From contig JAWXCM010000149.1 of NCBI GenBank assembly GCA_034408745.1, positions 1 through 15,584 of the forward strand: a DNA stretch of 15,584 nucleotides, written 5' to 3'. Position 1 is the stretch's first letter. The number at the start of each line of letters is the position of its first letter. Made by a program: the position numbers and the translations under genes. Shown here one piece after another: positions 14,868 to 15,584 of this stretch. The notes below the pieces were generated by a model that had not been told where the DNA came from, did no database searches, and saw nothing but the letters and a program-made list of their open reading frames with translations. The DNA is from JAWXCM01 sp034408745 (GTDB lineage Bacteria; Acidobacteriota; Terriglobia; Bryobacterales; Bryobacteraceae).

Positions 14868-15275
14868 GCGCAGAAGCGCCCTGAAGCCTTCCTGCTCAAA
14901 GTGGTGGTCGGAGGTGAGGACTCCGGCGTCAATCTCCTCCCTACGTATAAGTTGCATGCTGATGCAGTCGGTAAGGCTGTACCCCTTGTCCGCGCGCTGA
15001 GCATATAGCGCAAGGCCCTCGACAAAGGACTCGTGGGTCTGTGGGACCACGATGATCCGCGAGTTACGAAGGAGTCCCTGAGCAGCCTCGACGGCGCGTC
15101 GCCGCAGCCGTTTATCGCCCGCGAAGTAGTTCAGGAACTCCGTCAGGACTTCCTCTGTCGTGTAGACCCGCGTTTCTCCGAATTGCTGAGATAACAACCG
15201 CGCCCGACTTGCGTAGGCATCCCGAGGATTGGACAGAGCTATCCAGTACGAAGCATCAGCAAACACCAGGCTCAA
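14862..15275 (-). CDS. vapC: PIN-domain ribonuclease toxin (VapC family)
   Basis: This 137-residue protein is a full-length PIN-domain protein. The acidic metal-binding residues fall at the expected places: Asp7 (FADASYW), Glu46 (EEVLTEFLN), Asp103 (GYSLTDCISM) and Asp123 (VLTSDHHFEQEGF). VapC toxins cut RNA, often tRNA, when freed from their antitoxin. The start is TTG 15275, overlapping the antitoxin stop as TTGA, with AAGAAGG four bases upstream; GTG 15266 is an alternative that removes three residues. The antitoxin-first, coupled order is normal for type II pairs. The stop lies 47 bases before the sigma gene on the same strand, so read-through into the secretion operon is possible. Confidence 0.9.
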   Translation of the reverse strand: MSLVFADASYWIALSNPRDAYASRARLLSQQFGETRVYTTEEVLTEFLNYFAGDKRLRRRAVEAAQGLLRNSRIIVVPQTHESFVEGLALYAQRADKGYSLTDCISMQLIRREEIDAGVLTSDHHFEQEGFRALLRG

Positions 15276-15535
15276 AGTACCTTCTTTGGAGTGCCGTAGA
15301 GGTAATGGTCGTGCTGATGCGCACCGTCCGTTGGCAAGGTTGCGAACACTTCATCCGGCACGTCGGCCCAGATCCTCTGGAACATTTCCAAAATATCCTC
15401 GGCTTCGTCGGGCTTGAGCGCCTGCTTGACTGCCTGCTGAACAAACTGCTGAGCGGAGAGTCCTGCAACCGACGCCTGGCTTTCCAGACGTTTCAATTCG
15501 TCCTCTGTTAAATCGACGGCAACGGTCAAAGACAT
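15272..15535 (-). CDS. Antitoxin of the VapC pair, ribbon-helix-helix-like N-terminus
   Basis: This 87-residue protein precedes and overlaps the PIN toxin gene, the usual antitoxin position. Its N-terminus (SLTVAVDLTEDELKRLESQA, then GLSAQQFVQQAVKQAL) has a short strand and two helices resembling a ribbon-helix-helix DNA-binding domain. The C-terminal part includes ILEMFQRIWADVPDEVF and LPTDGAHQHDHYLYGTPKK; the last is a tail I recognise from antitoxins paired with PIN toxins, and probably wraps the toxin active site. ATG 15535 is preferred over in-frame TTG 15553, which would add a Pro/Gly start; GGGGG lies a few bases upstream. Such antitoxins usually repress their own promoter. Exact family is uncertain, but the pairing is convincing. 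Confidence 0.85.
   Translation of the reverse strand: MSLTVAVDLTEDELKRLESQASVAGLSAQQFVQQAVKQALKPDEAEDILEMFQRIWADVPDEVFATLPTDGAHQHDHYLYGTPKKVL
15280..15286 (-). promoter_or_regulatory. Ribosome binding site for vapC TTG start
   Basis: AAGAAGG on the minus strand lies four bases before TTG 15275, inside the antitoxin gene. It supports the unusual start codon. Confidence 0.5.
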
Positions 15536-15554
15536 ATGGGTGCCCCCAGGCAAA

Positions 15555-15560
15555 ATTTTA
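15555..15560 (-). promoter_or_regulatory. Possible -10 element upstream of the toxin-antitoxin pair
   Basis: TAAAAT on the minus strand lies 19 bases before ATG 15535, within a short AT patch (AAAATTTT, 15552-15559) surrounded by GC-rich DNA. It is one mismatch from TATAAT. The expected -35 region falls at the window edge (TATCAG) and is weak, so this is a guess. Confidence 0.25.
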
Positions 15561-15584
15561 CCACCCGAACCCCACCCCTGATAC

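Overview
The window is GC-rich bacterial DNA packed almost wall to wall with genes. No stretch over 300 bases lacks a gene. The largest non-coding gap is 47 bases, between a toxin gene and a sigma-factor gene (14815-14861). The secretion gene set is permuted, its inner-membrane parts resemble PilM/PilN/PilO, the secretin carries a Gly/Met-rich insert, and small Acidobacteria-style hypothetical proteins are present. Together these suggest a Gram-negative soil bacterium of the Acidobacteriota (Solibacter/Bryobacter-like). This is inference from gene style, not a database match.

Layout. (1) 1-1582, plus strand: the tail of a probable polysaccharide deacetylase, an acyl carrier protein, and a FabF-like ketoacyl-ACP synthase, closely spaced or overlapping. 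They look like part of a lipid or acylated-glycan gene set that continues to the left. (2) 1563-14814, minus strand: one tightly packed run of 14 genes with junctions from 14 bases of overlap to 7 bases of gap. In transcription order it is: ECF sigma factor, zinc-finger anti-sigma factor, membrane-anchored hypothetical, gspE, gspF, gspG, gspH, gspI, gspJ, gspK, gspL, gspM, gspC-like, a small exported TPFG-repeat protein, gspD. (3) 14862-15535, minus strand: a VapBC-type toxin-antitoxin pair just upstream.

The minus-strand run encodes a type II secretion system: cytoplasmic ATPase (GspE), inner-membrane platform (GspF, GspL, GspM, GspC-like), pseudopilus (GspG major; H, I, J, K minor) and outer-membrane secretin (GspD). 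The prepilin peptidase GspO, GspN and a recognisable pilotin are not in the window. Gene order is a circular permutation of the textbook C-D-E-...-M order, with an extra gene between C and D. The sigma/anti-sigma pair at the head suggests that the system has its own dedicated regulator. An interrupted palindrome just upstream of the sigma gene is a candidate control site.

The points most worth attention are the sigma-factor-led secretion operon, the (T/S)PFG motif shared by the GspC-like protein and the small exported protein next to the secretin, the Gly/Met-rich insert splitting the secretin N3 domain, and the 14848-14867 dyad.
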